Assembly (NCBI GenBank): GCA_001464815.1
Contig: LNDW01000020.1
Coordinates: 1 to 64,000 of the forward strand
Length of the DNA: 64,000 nt
Direction: 5' to 3'
Source: Betaproteobacteria bacterium Ga0077527
GTDB lineage: Bacteria; Pseudomonadota; Gammaproteobacteria; Burkholderiales; SG8-41
The first letter of the stretch is position 1. Every line of letters starts with the position of its first letter. The notes beneath the pieces were generated by a model. The model did not search any database. It worked only from the letters and a program-made list of their open reading frames with translations, and had not been told where the DNA came from. Both the position numbers and the translations under genes were made by a program. Below, piece after piece: positions 1 through 8,354 of the stretch.

Positions 1-275
1 AAACGCTCGGTGAGCTGACCCATGGTTTCGCCGTTTTCCTGGGCGCGCTTGATGATCTTGTCGTCGATGTCGGTGATGTTGCGGACATAGGTCACGTCAT
101 AACCCGAGGCGCGCAGCCAGCGCTGCACCACGTCGAACATCACCATCACCCGGGCGTGGCCAAGGTGGCAGTAGTCGTAAACGGTCATCCCGCAGACATA
201 CATGCGCACCTTGCCGGGCTCGATGGGCTTGAATTCCTGCTTGTCGCGGGCAAGCGTGTTGTAGATTTTCAGCAT
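1..275 (-). CDS. cysS: Cysteinyl-tRNA synthetase, N-terminal part (cut by window edge)
   Basis: Charges tRNA-Cys with cysteine in the cytoplasm. The visible 91 residues begin [15 protein letters not shown] and include the first zinc-ligand cysteine and HIGH-type signature in [17 protein letters not shown], followed by [11 protein letters not shown], the class I nucleotide-binding start typical of CysRS. The start is the ATG at 275-273. The gene runs off the left edge, so the KMSKS motif and anticodon domain are not visible. It is divergent from the TPR gene at 512. The identification is secure from the N-terminal signature alone. Confidence 0.95.
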   Translation of the reverse strand, partial: MLKIYNTLARDKQEFKPIEPGKVRMYVCGMTVYDYCHLGHARVMVMFDVVQRWLRASGYDVTYVRNITDIDDKIIKRAQENGETMGQLTER

Positions 276-511
276 CGCAGAGTGGACATCATCGCGTTGG
301 AGGAGGAGCCGGTGGCTGGTGGCCCGGCGTCCTGCGGCGGATAGCCGCAGTTGAAGCGGGTATTTGGGCGGATACCGGCGCTGGTTGTATTAGCGCTTGT
401 TCTTGGTAAAATCGAGAAAATTCAAGGACTAAAGGTTACGCTACCAGCAGTAAAAACAGCGGTAAAACCCAGTAATCCCGTGACCTCAACGACCACCGAA
501 ATCATAACACG
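276..511. promoter_or_regulatory. Divergent intergenic region cysS / TPR gene
   Basis: This 236-bp gap separates the divergent cysS and TPR genes and shows no ORF or RNA gene I can support. On the plus strand a TAAAAT box at 407-412 has a poor -35 (TTGTAT at 385-390, 16-bp spacing). It could serve the TPR/L,D-transpeptidase genes with a leader of about 95 nt. No clear promoter was recognised for cysS. Confidence 0.35.
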
Positions 512-1618
512 ATGACCCTGAAACTGGCCGCGGCGCGGCTCGCTGTAATCCTTGGATTGCTGGCCATGGCCGGCCCGGCGTGGACGCAGACCGATGAACT
601 GCAGGAAGCCCAGCAACTGCTCAAACAGGGGCAGCCGGACAAGGCGCTGGAGCGCGTCGATCAATATCTGAAATCACGCCCCAAGGACGCGCGTGGCCGT
701 TTCCTGCGCGGCATCGTGCTCACCGAACAGAACCGGCCAAACGACGCGATCCGCGTCTTCACCGAACTCACCCAGGATTTCCCGGAACTGCCCGAGCCGT
801 ACAACAACCTGGCGGTGCTGCACGCCTCACAGGGTCAGTATGACAAGGCCCGCGCGGCGCTGGAGATGGCAATCCGCACCCATCCCAGCTACGCCACCGC
901 CCACGAAAACCTTGGCGACATCTACGCCAAGATGGCGAGCCAAGCCTACGACAAGGCACTGCAGCTCGACAAGGCCAATCAGGGCGCACAGACCAAGCTC
1001 AACCTGATCAAGGACCTGTTCTCGAACGCGCGTCCGACCCGGGTCGCCACCGTGACACCGGCGAAACCGGCGCCGGCCACGACGCCGGCACCAGCGGTGG
1101 TCGCCACCGCACCGGTGCCTGCACCGACGCGCCCGACCACCACCATCACGCCGCCCGCACCGGTCACCAAGGAAGCAGCCAAACCGGCGGTGAAGGAAAT
1201 ACCGAAAGAAGCCGCGAAAGAAACCGCAAAAGAAGCGCCCAGGGAAACCGCGAAGCCCGCCCTGGCTGCCAGCGACGACACTGCGGCCGTACTGCGCGCC
1301 GTCGAGCGCTGGGCCGCCGCCTGGTCGGGCAACGATGTCGAAGGCTATCTGTCGCGTTACGCGCCGGGCTTCAAGCCTGCCGATGGCGAATCACGCAAGG
1401 CCTGGGAGACCGAGCGCCGCGAACGCATCGCCAAGCCACGCAAGATCGAAGTCAAGGTCGAGTCACCAAAAGTGACCTTCAAGGACGCCAACACCGCCTC
1501 GGTCAGCTTCCGCCAGCACTACCGCTCCAACACCTTCAAGGCCTCGGCGGGCAAGACCCTGGTGCTGATCAAGTCGGGTGGTCAATGGCTGATCCAGCAG
1601 GAACTCGTCGGCGGATGA
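512..1618 (+). CDS. Periplasmic TPR protein with C-terminal NTF2-like (Cds6-type) domain
   Basis: A 368-residue protein with a signal peptide (about residues 1-25, ending near AGPAWTQ), at least three TPR-like helical repeats (about 28-165), a Pro/Ala/Thr/Lys linker rich in KEA and KET repeats (about 175-250), and a C-terminal domain of about 105 residues beginning AVERWAAAWSGNDVEGYL. That domain has the look of the NTF2-like module found at the end of some L,D-transpeptidases. The stop overlaps the start of the transpeptidase gene by 4 nt (ATGA), so the two are probably translationally coupled and may act together at the cell wall. I infer a scaffold role for peptidoglycan enzymes; no catalytic residues are evident. 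Confidence 0.75.
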   Translation: MTLKLAAARLAVILGLLAMAGPAWTQTDELQEAQQLLKQGQPDKALERVDQYLKSRPKDARGRFLRGIVLTEQNRPNDAIRVFTELTQDFPELPEPYNNLAVLHASQGQYDKARAALEMAIRTHPSYATAHENLGDIYAKMASQAYDKALQLDKANQGAQTKLNLIKDLFSNARPTRVATVTPAKPAPATTPAPAVVATAPVPAPTRPTTTITPPAPVTKEAAKPAVKEIPKEAAKETAKEAPRETAKPALAASDDTAAVLRAVERWAAAWSGNDVEGYLSRYAPGFKPADGESRKAWETERRERIAKPRKIEVKVESPKVTFKDANTASVSFRQHYRSNTFKASAGKTLVLIKSGGQWLIQQELVGG

Positions 1619-2877
1619 AAAAACCGCTGCTCGGCTGCGCCGTGGCCACGGCGCTGCTGGCCACTGCCCTGACGCCCTCCTCGACCACGCTGGCGCTGGG
1701 CAACCGCCCGCTGTCCTCGCTCAGTGGCTTCAGCGCGCCCGCCGGCCATCGCGGCGCTATGGCTCCGGAAGCGATGCTCGCGCAAACGCTGCTGGCGATC
1801 GCCAGTTCGCAATTCGATATCGCGCTCACCGAGATTGACCGCGTGCTCGAACAATATCCGAATTTCCGCCTTGCCCACCTGATCAAGGGTGACCTGCTGA
1901 TGGCGCGGGTGCGGCCGATCAGCAACATCGGCGAAGCCTCAGCGGCACCGGCCGAACGTATCGCCGACCTGCAGGAAGAGGCGCGTGCGCGAATGGCCCG
2001 GCACCAGCACGAGCGGCCGCTGAACCGGGTGCCACGCGAACTGCTGCAGATGCCTCCCGACCAGAAGTACGCCCTGGTCGTCGATACCTCGCGTTACACG
2101 CTGTATGTCTTCGAGAACGTCAACGGCACGCCGCGTTATGTCGCGGATTTCTACACCACGCTGGGCCGCAACGGCATCGAGAAAAATCGCGAGGGCGACA
2201 AAAAAACGCCGCTGGGTGTCTACAACATCACCGGCAACCTGTCGCGCGACCAGCTCGAGCGCAGCTACGGCAACAACAGCGCCCTGTATGGCGACGGCGC
2301 GTTTCCGATCAATTATCCGAATGCCTGGGACCGCCGGCTGGGCCGCAACGGCCACGGCATCTGGCTGCATGGCGTGCCGCATGACACCTACAGCCGCCCG
2401 CCGCTGGCCAGTGACGGTTGTGTCGCGCTCAGCAACGAAGACCTTGCCGCGATATCAAAATACATCCAGGTCGGTGTCACCCCGGTGATCATCTCGCAGA
2501 AAATCGACTGGGTAAAACCGGGCACCAGCAGGCCCGAGCGCGACACGCTGGCTGAAGCCCTGGAACGCTGGCGCCTCGACTGGGAAAGCCGCGACACCGA
2601 CCGCTATCTGCGCCACTACTCCGGCAAGTTCACCTCCGGCAAGCAGGACCTCGCCGCCTGGTCGCAGCAAAAACGCAGCGTCAACGGCAACAAGGCCTGG
2701 ATCAAGATCAAGGTGGATGATGTCAGCATGTTCCTTTATCCCGGCAACAACGACCTCGCCGTGATCACCTTTGAGCAGCACTACAGCAGCAACAACCTGA
2801 ACAACCAGATGCGCAAGCGCCAGTACTGGCAGCGCGAAGGCGGCTCGTGGCGCATCATCCACGAGGGTGCCGCCTGA
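1615..2877 (+). CDS. L,D-transpeptidase (YkuD family) with C-terminal NTF2-like domain
   Basis: A 420-residue envelope enzyme. The YkuD catalytic domain spans about residues 145-300, starting KYALVVDTSRYTLYVFE and carrying the active-site signature HGIWLHGVP...SDGCVAL with the nucleophilic Cys in SDGC. Family knowledge: such enzymes make 3-3 crosslinks in peptidoglycan or attach proteins to it. Residues 1-30 (MKKPLLGCAVATALLATAL) look like a signal peptide or lipoprotein leader (LLGC). The last 110 residues (ALERWRLDWESRDTDRYLRH onward) resemble the C-terminal domain of the preceding TPR protein. I chose ATG 1615 because it overlaps the upstream stop as ATGA and begins the signal peptide. Confidence 0.88.
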   Translation: MKKPLLGCAVATALLATALTPSSTTLALGNRPLSSLSGFSAPAGHRGAMAPEAMLAQTLLAIASSQFDIALTEIDRVLEQYPNFRLAHLIKGDLLMARVRPISNIGEASAAPAERIADLQEEARARMARHQHERPLNRVPRELLQMPPDQKYALVVDTSRYTLYVFENVNGTPRYVADFYTTLGRNGIEKNREGDKKTPLGVYNITGNLSRDQLERSYGNNSALYGDGAFPINYPNAWDRRLGRNGHGIWLHGVPHDTYSRPPLASDGCVALSNEDLAAISKYIQVGVTPVIISQKIDWVKPGTSRPERDTLAEALERWRLDWESRDTDRYLRHYSGKFTSGKQDLAAWSQQKRSVNGNKAWIKIKVDDVSMFLYPGNNDLAVITFEQHYSSNNLNNQMRKRQYWQREGGSWRIIHEGAA

Positions 2878-2895
2878 GCACTCGCGGATTATTTA

Positions 2896-2908
2896 TAACC
2901 TATTGATT
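2896..2908 (-). promoter_or_regulatory. IHF-like site (perfect WATCAANNNNTTR) with AT tract
   Basis: The minus strand reads AATCAATAGGTTA, a perfect match to the integration host factor consensus, and an A/T-only stretch lies on its 5' side (2909-2920). It sits in the 43-bp gap before ppiA, directly upstream of the start codon, and leaves no Shine-Dalgarno sequence there. IHF binding is inferred from sequence only. Confidence 0.5.
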
Positions 2909-2920
2909 TTATTGAATAAA

Positions 2921-3511
2921 ATGATCAGACTCGTAATATTGTTCTGTGCCCTGCTGGCGCTCCCCGTTCATGCCGCCAACCCGCGCGTCGAGATGCGCAC
3001 TTCGATGGGCAGTTTCGTCATCGAGCTCTATCCCGAAAACGCGCCGAAGACCGTCGAGAACTTCCTGCAGTACGTGAAGGACGGCTTTTACAACGGCACC
3101 GTTTTCCATCGCGTGATCCCGGGATTCATGGTGCAGGGCGGCGGCTTCACGCCGAACATGCAGGAAAAACCGACGCGGCCGGCGATCCGCAACGAAGCCG
3201 GCAACGGCCTGCGTAATGCGGTGGGCACGGTGGCGATGGCGCGCACCAAGGATCCGCACTCGGCGACCGCGCAGTTTTTCGTCAACGTCGCCGAAAACGA
3301 CTTCCTTGATTTCAAGTCAGCCGATGAAAACGGCTACGGCTATACCGTGTTTGGCCGCGTCGCCAGCGGCATGGACGTTGTTGGCAAGATCGTCCAGGTG
3401 CCGACATCCACCGTTGGCCCACACCAGAACGTGCCGCGCCAGCCGGTGCTGATAGAGCGCGCCCGGCTGATCGAGGCTGCGGCCAAGCCAGCGCCTGTCA
3501 AACCAAAATAA
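2921..3511 (+). CDS. ppiA: Peptidyl-prolyl cis-trans isomerase, cyclophilin type, exported
   Basis: A 196-residue cyclophilin that speeds X-Pro isomerisation of proteins in the periplasm. Start ATG 2921 gives a clean signal peptide MIRLVILFCALLALPVHAAN; an upstream in-frame start would precede the signal peptide and is unlikely. Cyclophilin signatures are present in order: [29 protein letters not shown], and AQFFVNVAENDFLD. It lies just ahead of a cytoplasmic paralogue, ppiB, with 21 nt between them; the pair is common in betaproteobacteria. The C-terminal tail is Lys/Pro/Ala rich. Confidence 0.93.
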   Translation: MIRLVILFCALLALPVHAANPRVEMRTSMGSFVIELYPENAPKTVENFLQYVKDGFYNGTVFHRVIPGFMVQGGGFTPNMQEKPTRPAIRNEAGNGLRNAVGTVAMARTKDPHSATAQFFVNVAENDFLDFKSADENGYGYTVFGRVASGMDVVGKIVQVPTSTVGPHQNVPRQPVLIERARLIEAAAKPAPVKPK

Positions 3512-3532
3512 AACCTGTCGCAAGGAACCGCC

Positions 3533-4024
3533 ATGATCAGACTGCATACCAGCCTCGGCATCATCGAACTCGAACTCGATGCCGACAAGGCCCCTGACAC
3601 CGTCGCCAATTTCATCCAGTACGTGCAGGACGGCCATTACAACAACACGGTGTTCCACCGCGTCATCGACGGCTTCATGGTCCAGGGCGGCGGCTTTGAA
3701 CCCGGCATGAAGCAGAAGCCGACCCGGCCACCGGTGCAGAACGAGGCCAACAACGGCCTGAAGAACGACCGCTACACCGTCGCCATGGCGCGCACCTCGG
3801 CGCCGCACTCGGCCAGCGCCCAGTTTTTCATCAACATCGCCGACAACGACTTCCTCAATCACACTTCACCGACCCCGCAGGGCTGGGGCTACTGCGTGTT
3901 CGGCAGGGTCAGCGGTGGCACCGAGGTCGTCGACCGCATCCGCCAGGTCAAGACCGGCAGCCGCGGCATGCACCAGGACGTGCCGGCTGAAGACGTGATC
4001 ATCGAAAAAGCCGAAGTCATCTGA
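3533..4024 (+). CDS. ppiB: Peptidyl-prolyl cis-trans isomerase B (cytoplasmic cyclophilin)
   Basis: A 163-residue cyclophilin, the usual PpiB length, with no signal peptide. It contains [33 protein letters not shown] and [14 protein letters not shown], the substrate-binding and catalytic segments of the family. An AAGGA ribosome site lies 8 nt before ATG 3533. It closely resembles the exported ppiA just upstream, which suggests an old tandem duplication with one copy targeted to the periplasm. Confidence 0.95.
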   Translation: MIRLHTSLGIIELELDADKAPDTVANFIQYVQDGHYNNTVFHRVIDGFMVQGGGFEPGMKQKPTRPPVQNEANNGLKNDRYTVAMARTSAPHSASAQFFINIADNDFLNHTSPTPQGWGYCVFGRVSGGTEVVDRIRQVKTGSRGMHQDVPAEDVIIEKAEVI

Positions 4025-4060
4025 GCTTCCGTTTTTGCGGGGCCATCACCCCGCCCCCGC

Positions 4061-4777
4061 ATGCACACCCTGTTCATCTCCGATCTGCACCTCGCGCCCG
4101 AGCGCCCGCGGATCAATGGGGAATTCCGCCGTTTCATCAGCGACATCGCGCCAGCAGCGTCAGCGCTGTACATCCTCGGCGACCTGTTCGAATACTGGGC
4201 TGGTGATGATGACGATGACGCGCTGGGCATGGAAGTCGCCGCGTCTCTCGCGGCGCTCTCCGGCCGCGGCACACAGGTGCAGCTGATGCATGGCAACCGC
4301 GACGTGCTGATGGGGCAGGCACTCGCCGCGCGCTGCGGCGCTGAACTGCTAGACGATCCGCAGTTGATCGACCTCCACGGCACGCCGACCCTGATCAGCC
4401 ACGGCGACGCCCTGTGCACGGGCGATGCCGATTACCAGCGCTTCCGCAGTTACGCCCGCGACCCCGGCAACCAGGCCCGCTTCCTCGCCCAGCCGCTCGC
4501 CACGCGGCGCGAGCAGATGCTGGGCCTGCGCGCGCAAAGCGAAGCCGCGAAACAGCAAAAAGCGGAAGCGATCATGGATGTGGCACCCGAGGCGGTGGAC
4601 GCCTGGCTGCGCCGCTACGGCTATCCGCGGCTGATCCACGGCCACACCCACCGTCCGGCGCGGCACCTGCACCAGATTGATGGCCGCGAATGCGAACGCT
4701 GGGTGCTCGGCGACTGGTACCAGCGCGGCAGCTACCTGCGCTGCGATGCCTCAGGATGCACCGCCGCGCAGCTCTGA
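4061..4777 (+). CDS. lpxH: UDP-2,3-diacylglucosamine diphosphatase
   Basis: Cleaves UDP-2,3-diacylglucosamine to lipid X and UMP at the inner face of the cytoplasmic membrane, the fourth step of lipid A synthesis. The 238-residue protein shows the five calcineurin-like metal motifs in order: DLHLAPERP, GDLFEYWAGDDD, HGNRD, HGDALCTGD and GHTHRP. Length fits E. coli LpxH (240). It follows ppiB by 36 nt, as in other betaproteobacteria, and faces the convergent PLP-enzyme gene with only 17 bp between the two stops and no visible terminator. Confidence 0.95.
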   Translation: MHTLFISDLHLAPERPRINGEFRRFISDIAPAASALYILGDLFEYWAGDDDDDALGMEVAASLAALSGRGTQVQLMHGNRDVLMGQALAARCGAELLDDPQLIDLHGTPTLISHGDALCTGDADYQRFRSYARDPGNQARFLAQPLATRREQMLGLRAQSEAAKQQKAEAIMDVAPEAVDAWLRRYGYPRLIHGHTHRPARHLHQIDGRECERWVLGDWYQRGSYLRCDASGCTAAQL

Positions 4778-4794
4778 GCAGCCCGCATCAGGAA

Positions 4795-6021
4795 TCAGGC
4801 CAGCGCCTGGGTGAAGTCGGCGAGCAGGTCTTCGATGTCCTCGATGCCGATCGACAAGCGAATCAGCGAATCCGCGATGCCCATCTCGGCACGGCGCGCC
4901 GCACCCATCTCCCAGTAGATCGTCTGCGCCACCGGAATCGCCAGCGTGCGATTGTCGCCGAGGTGGCTGGAAGAAATCACCAGTTGCAGGCGGTTCAGGA
5001 AATCGAGGCAGTCGATGCCGTCGGCCAGTTCAATACTCATCAGCGCGCCATAGGTGCGGAACAACTCACCAGCCAGGCGGTGCTGCGGATGATCCTCCAG
5101 CCCCGGGTAGTACACCTTGGTGACCCCCGGATGACTGGACAGGAATCGCGCCAGTTGCAGCGCGTTTTCCGAGGCACGCTCCATGCGCAAGGCGAGTGTT
5201 TCAGCGCCTTGCGCCAGGCGATGCGCCGCCTCGGCCGCCAGCGTGGCGCCAACGTCGCGCAGGCCCTTCTTGCGGATCTGCAGGATGCCCCAGTTTTCGG
5301 GTTTGGCATTCTTGTAGTTATCGTAGATGTTCGGGTACGACTTCCAGTCGTAGAGGCCGGTGTCGGTCACCGCGCCGCCCAGCGCATTGCCGTGGCCGCC
5401 GATGTACTTGGTCAGTGAATTCACCACCAGGCCGGCGCGCACCTGCTTCGGCCGGAACAGATACGGTGAAGTCATGGTGTTGTCGACGACGTAGACAATG
5501 CCGCGCCGCACGCACAACTCGCCGATACGCACCAGATCGGCGACCTGGGTGCGCGGATTGGCGATGGTTTCAACGAACACCATGCGCGTATTGGGGCGCA
5601 GCGCCTTTTCCACGTTATCGACACTGGTCGCGTCAACATAGCTGATGTCGCAACCAAGCTGGTCCAGCGTGCCGAACAGGCTGTTGGTGTTGCCGAAGAG
5701 GAAGGCGCTCGACACCACATGGTCGCCGCTGCGCAGCAGCGCGATGAAGGCCGAGGCAATCGCCGCCATGCCGGTGGAAAAACAGGCGGTGGCGATGCCG
5801 TCTTCCATTTTGCTGATCTTTGATTCCAGCGCCGCCGTGGTCGGATTACCCTGCCGGCCATAGGCATAACCGGGCTGCTCACCCTTGAACACCTTGACCA
5901 GGTCGCGCGCATCCGGATAACCAAAGGCCACCGCGGTATGCATCGGCTTGAGCACGGAAAAATGCTCGATCGGCGCCTCCAGGTCGGAATGGAGAATCTT
6001 CGTGGTAAAACCCTTGCTCAT
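4795..6021 (-). CDS. PLP-dependent Cys/Met metabolism enzyme (cystathionine gamma-synthase / sulfhydrylase family)
   Basis: A 408-residue fold type I PLP enzyme. Landmarks are YAYGRQGNPTTAALE near residue 50, the cofactor aspartate in VVDNTMTSPYL, and the Schiff-base lysine in NSLTKYIGGHGNALGG. Family members make cystathionine or homocysteine from activated homoserine, or break down Met/Cys. Its place after purF is where betaproteobacteria usually carry metZ (O-succinylhomoserine sulfhydrylase), but the N-terminus and GHGNALGG segment look more like the general cystathionine gamma-synthase family, so I leave the symbol blank. The SAM-II riboswitch and terminator just upstream argue for methionine or homocysteine synthesis repressed by S-adenosylmethionine. 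Confidence 0.85.
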   Translation of the reverse strand: MSKGFTTKILHSDLEAPIEHFSVLKPMHTAVAFGYPDARDLVKVFKGEQPGYAYGRQGNPTTAALESKISKMEDGIATACFSTGMAAIASAFIALLRSGDHVVSSAFLFGNTNSLFGTLDQLGCDISYVDATSVDNVEKALRPNTRMVFVETIANPRTQVADLVRIGELCVRRGIVYVVDNTMTSPYLFRPKQVRAGLVVNSLTKYIGGHGNALGGAVTDTGLYDWKSYPNIYDNYKNAKPENWGILQIRKKGLRDVGATLAAEAAHRLAQGAETLALRMERASENALQLARFLSSHPGVTKVYYPGLEDHPQHRLAGELFRTYGALMSIELADGIDCLDFLNRLQLVISSSHLGDNRTLAIPVAQTIYWEMGAARRAEMGIADSLIRLSIGIEDIEDLLADFTQALA

Positions 6022-6033
6022 GATTCTGCTCCG

Positions 6034-6072
6034 TCAAAACAAAAACCCGGCCAGCTAAGCGCGGACCGGGTT
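6034..6072 (-). terminator. Intrinsic terminator between SAM-II riboswitch and PLP enzyme gene
   Basis: On the minus strand a stem AACCCGG/CCGGGTT (6072-6066 with 6050-6044), extended inside by CC/GG across a bulge, is followed by a TTTTTGTTTT run. It lies about 8 nt after the riboswitch aptamer and 20 nt before the start codon. That position fits transcriptional attenuation, with ligand-bound aptamer favouring the terminator. Confidence 0.8.
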
Positions 6073-6079
6073 GTTCCGT

Positions 6080-6131
6080 CGCTTTAGCGGCATTTTTAAA
6101 GCGCCCGCAAGCTGTTCTTCAAATCGGCGCC
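6080..6131 (-). promoter_or_regulatory. SAM-II (SAM-alpha) riboswitch aptamer
   Basis: The minus strand holds the SAM-II consensus elements in order: P1 5' arm GGCGCC (6131-6126), loop with GATTTG and GCTTGC, P1 3' arm GGCGCT (6 pairs, one G-U), an A-rich TTTAAAAA linker, and the conserved tail GCTAAAGCG (6088-6080). The loop GCTT can pair with AAGC of the tail, which is the expected pseudoknot. Family knowledge: this class binds S-adenosylmethionine and represses methionine biosynthesis genes, mostly in alpha- and some betaproteobacteria. A covariance-model hit would settle it. Confidence 0.88.
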
Positions 6132-6136
6132 AATGA

Positions 6137-6166
6137 AGATTACCGCAGCCCCCGCTGCGGCGTCAA
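6137..6166 (-). promoter_or_regulatory. Candidate sigma-70 promoter for the riboswitch transcript
   Basis: The minus strand reads TTGACG (6166-6161), an 18-nt spacer and TAATCT (6142-6137). The -35 is strong and the -10 poor. Transcription would start close to 6131, the first base of the SAM-II aptamer, which supports a transcript independent of the upstream purF genes. The -35 overlaps the stop codon of the paiB-like gene. Confidence 0.5.
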
Positions 6167-6810
6167 ACCGGAGGTTTGGCAAGACCATCGGCCACCAGCA
6201 CGGCCATCTGGCGCTGCAACTCGGTTTTCCCCGCCGCGAGGCCTGCGGCCACACCGGCACGGTCGGCTGCCGGACGGTTCTGGCTGACCTTCCATTTGCC
6301 TTCGATGGCGTCGATGCGTAATTCAATGCCGACGATGGCCTTCAACATGCGTTCGATGTAATCGCCAGGGGCATCCGACACCGCCCAGGGCTGCGGCCGA
6401 TCCGCCTCGTGCCGGTCGGTGAGCCGCGTCACCAGCGCGTGCAGCCAGTCACGGTCGTCATGCACTGTGAGGTGGCAGCGGGCGTGAACCACGGCGTAAT
6501 TCCAGGTCGGCACCACGGCACCGGTTTCGCGCTTGGTCTCATACCAGGACGGCGTGACATAGGCCTGCGCACCCTGGAACACCACCAGCACGTCAAGTCC
6601 GCCGGCGGCCTCGCGCCACAGTGGATTGGAGCGTGCCACATGGCCAAGCAGTCGTCCCTGCGGCGCAGGTTCGGGATCAAGCAGCAGCGGCAGGTGGTTG
6701 GCATCGGGCCTGCCATCAATCGCCGTCACCAGCGTCGCCAGCGGGTGGCTGCGCATCAACTGCTGCATCACCTCGATGCGGTCTTCGCGAAACGCGGCGA
6801 CCTGGTGCAT
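6163..6810 (-). CDS. PaiB-family FMN-binding protein
   Basis: A 215-residue protein of the PaiB / FMN-binding split-barrel family, named after the Bacillus protein that lowers protease synthesis and sporulation. Typical features are the opening HQVAAFREDRIEVMQQLM, the HLPLLLDPEP strand, the ARSNPLWREA helix, YVTPSWYETKRETGAVVPTW in the core, and KAIVGIELRIDAIEGKWKVS near the end. The start is ATG 6810, where family homology begins. It follows purF by 7 nt and precedes the SAM-II-controlled gene. Its role in proteobacteria is not well defined; a redox or flavin-dependent function is the reasonable guess. Confidence 0.85.
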   Translation of the reverse strand: MHQVAAFREDRIEVMQQLMRSHPLATLVTAIDGRPDANHLPLLLDPEPAPQGRLLGHVARSNPLWREAAGGLDVLVVFQGAQAYVTPSWYETKRETGAVVPTWNYAVVHARCHLTVHDDRDWLHALVTRLTDRHEADRPQPWAVSDAPGDYIERMLKAIVGIELRIDAIEGKWKVSQNRPAADRAGVAAGLAAGKTELQRQMAVLVADGLAKPPV

Positions 6811-6817
6811 CGCAGCC

Positions 6818-8335
6818 TTACTCCACCATCTCCGGGCCAAGATCCAGCTGCGTGGCCGCGGCTGCGCCGGACTTTGCGCTGTCGCGGCGCTGCGCCTCAA
6901 CGCCGTCCAGATAATCCTGGGTGACGTCGCCGGTGATGTACTGGCCGCTGAAACATGAGGTTTCGAAACTGGTCACTGCCGGATTGACACTGCGTACGTC
7001 ATCAATCAGCGCGTCAAGATCCTGGTAGATCAGCGCATCGCAACCGATCTCGCGGGCGATTTCATCGTCGCTGCGGCCGCTGGCGATCAGCTCCTCGCGG
7101 GTCGGCATGTCGATGCCGTAGACGTTGGCATAACGCACCGGTGGCGCGGCGGACGCAAAATAAACCTTGCGCGCGCCGGATTCGCGCGCCATCTGCACGA
7201 TCTCGCGGCTGGTGGTGCCGCGTACGATGGAGTCATCGACCAGCAGCACGTTCTTGCCGCGGAATTCCATGCCGATGGCGTTGAGCTTCTGGCGCACCGA
7301 CTTCCTGCGGATCGCGTGGCCGGGCATGATGAAGGTGCGGCCTATGTAGCGGTTCTTGATGAAACCCTCACGATAGGAGACGTTCAACTGCTTGGCCAGT
7401 TGCATCGCCGCCGGCCGGCTCGAATCGGGGATCGGGATCACCACATCGATGTCGAGGTGCGCAAAATCCTTCTGCATCTTGCGCCCCAGGCTTTCGCCCA
7501 TGCGCAGCCGGGTCTCGTAGACCGAGATGCCATCGATCACCGAATCCGGACGTGCCAGGTAAACAAACTCGAAAATGCAGGGATTCAGCGTCGGATTCAC
7601 CGCGCACTGCTGGCTGTAGAAATTGCCGTCGAGGTCGATGAAAATCGCCTCGCCCGGCGCGACATCGCGCACCAGTTTGAAGCCCAGGCCGTCAAGCGCA
7701 ACGCTCTCCGAAGCAACCAGATACTCGCGGCCATTCGGCGTTTCAGACTTGCCAAACACCAGCGGCCGGATGCCGTACGGGTCGCGGAAGGCGAGCAGCC
7801 CATAGCCGGCAATCATCGCCACCACGGCATAAGCCCCCTTGCAGCGGCGGTGTACTCCGGAGACCGCGGCAAATATCGTAGCCGGATCAAGCTTGTAATT
7901 GGTGGCGTTCGCCGCCAGTTCGTGCGCCAGCACGTTGAGCAGTACCTCGGAATCGGATTCAGTGTTGACGTGGCGCAGGTCGAGGCGGAACAGGTCGTTC
8001 TTCAGTTGTTCGGAGTTGGTCAGATTGCCGTTGTGGCCAAGCACGATGCCAAAGGGCGAATTGACATAAAAGGGCTGCGACTCCGCGGCCGACCACGCCG
8101 AACCGGCAGTCGGATAGCGGGTGTGGCCGATACCCGCCTGCCCGGCAAGGCTGCGCATGTTGCGGGTGCGGAACACGTCGCGCACCATGCCGCCGCCCTT
8201 GTGCATGTGGAAACTTGCGCCGTCGGCAGTGACGATGCCGGCGGCATCCTGGCCACGGTGCTGCAGGACCAGCAGGCTGTCATAGAGCAACTGGTTGACA
8301 GGACTGCGGGCGACCACTCCGACGATTCCGCACAT
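6818..8335 (-). CDS. purF: Amidophosphoribosyltransferase
   Basis: First committed step of purine synthesis: PRPP plus glutamine gives 5-phosphoribosylamine. The 505-residue protein starts MCGIVGVV, with Cys2 the N-terminal nucleophile of the glutaminase domain. The phosphoribosyltransferase half has the PRPP loop [14 protein letters not shown] (about residue 365) and IPDSSRPAA. Length matches E. coli PurF (505). The final stretch is an Ala-rich tail. It lies 19 nt after cvpA, the same order as in E. coli and most betaproteobacteria, and leads into the paiB-like gene. Confidence 0.97.
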   Translation of the reverse strand: MCGIVGVVARSPVNQLLYDSLLVLQHRGQDAAGIVTADGASFHMHKGGGMVRDVFRTRNMRSLAGQAGIGHTRYPTAGSAWSAAESQPFYVNSPFGIVLGHNGNLTNSEQLKNDLFRLDLRHVNTESDSEVLLNVLAHELAANATNYKLDPATIFAAVSGVHRRCKGAYAVVAMIAGYGLLAFRDPYGIRPLVFGKSETPNGREYLVASESVALDGLGFKLVRDVAPGEAIFIDLDGNFYSQQCAVNPTLNPCIFEFVYLARPDSVIDGISVYETRLRMGESLGRKMQKDFAHLDIDVVIPIPDSSRPAAMQLAKQLNVSYREGFIKNRYIGRTFIMPGHAIRRKSVRQKLNAIGMEFRGKNVLLVDDSIVRGTTSREIVQMARESGARKVYFASAAPPVRYANVYGIDMPTREELIASGRSDDEIAREIGCDALIYQDLDALIDDVRSVNPAVTSFETSCFSGQYITGDVTQDYLDGVEAQRRDSAKSGAAAATQLDLGPEMVE

Positions 8336-8354
8336 GGGGTTTCCTCAGCCGTTT

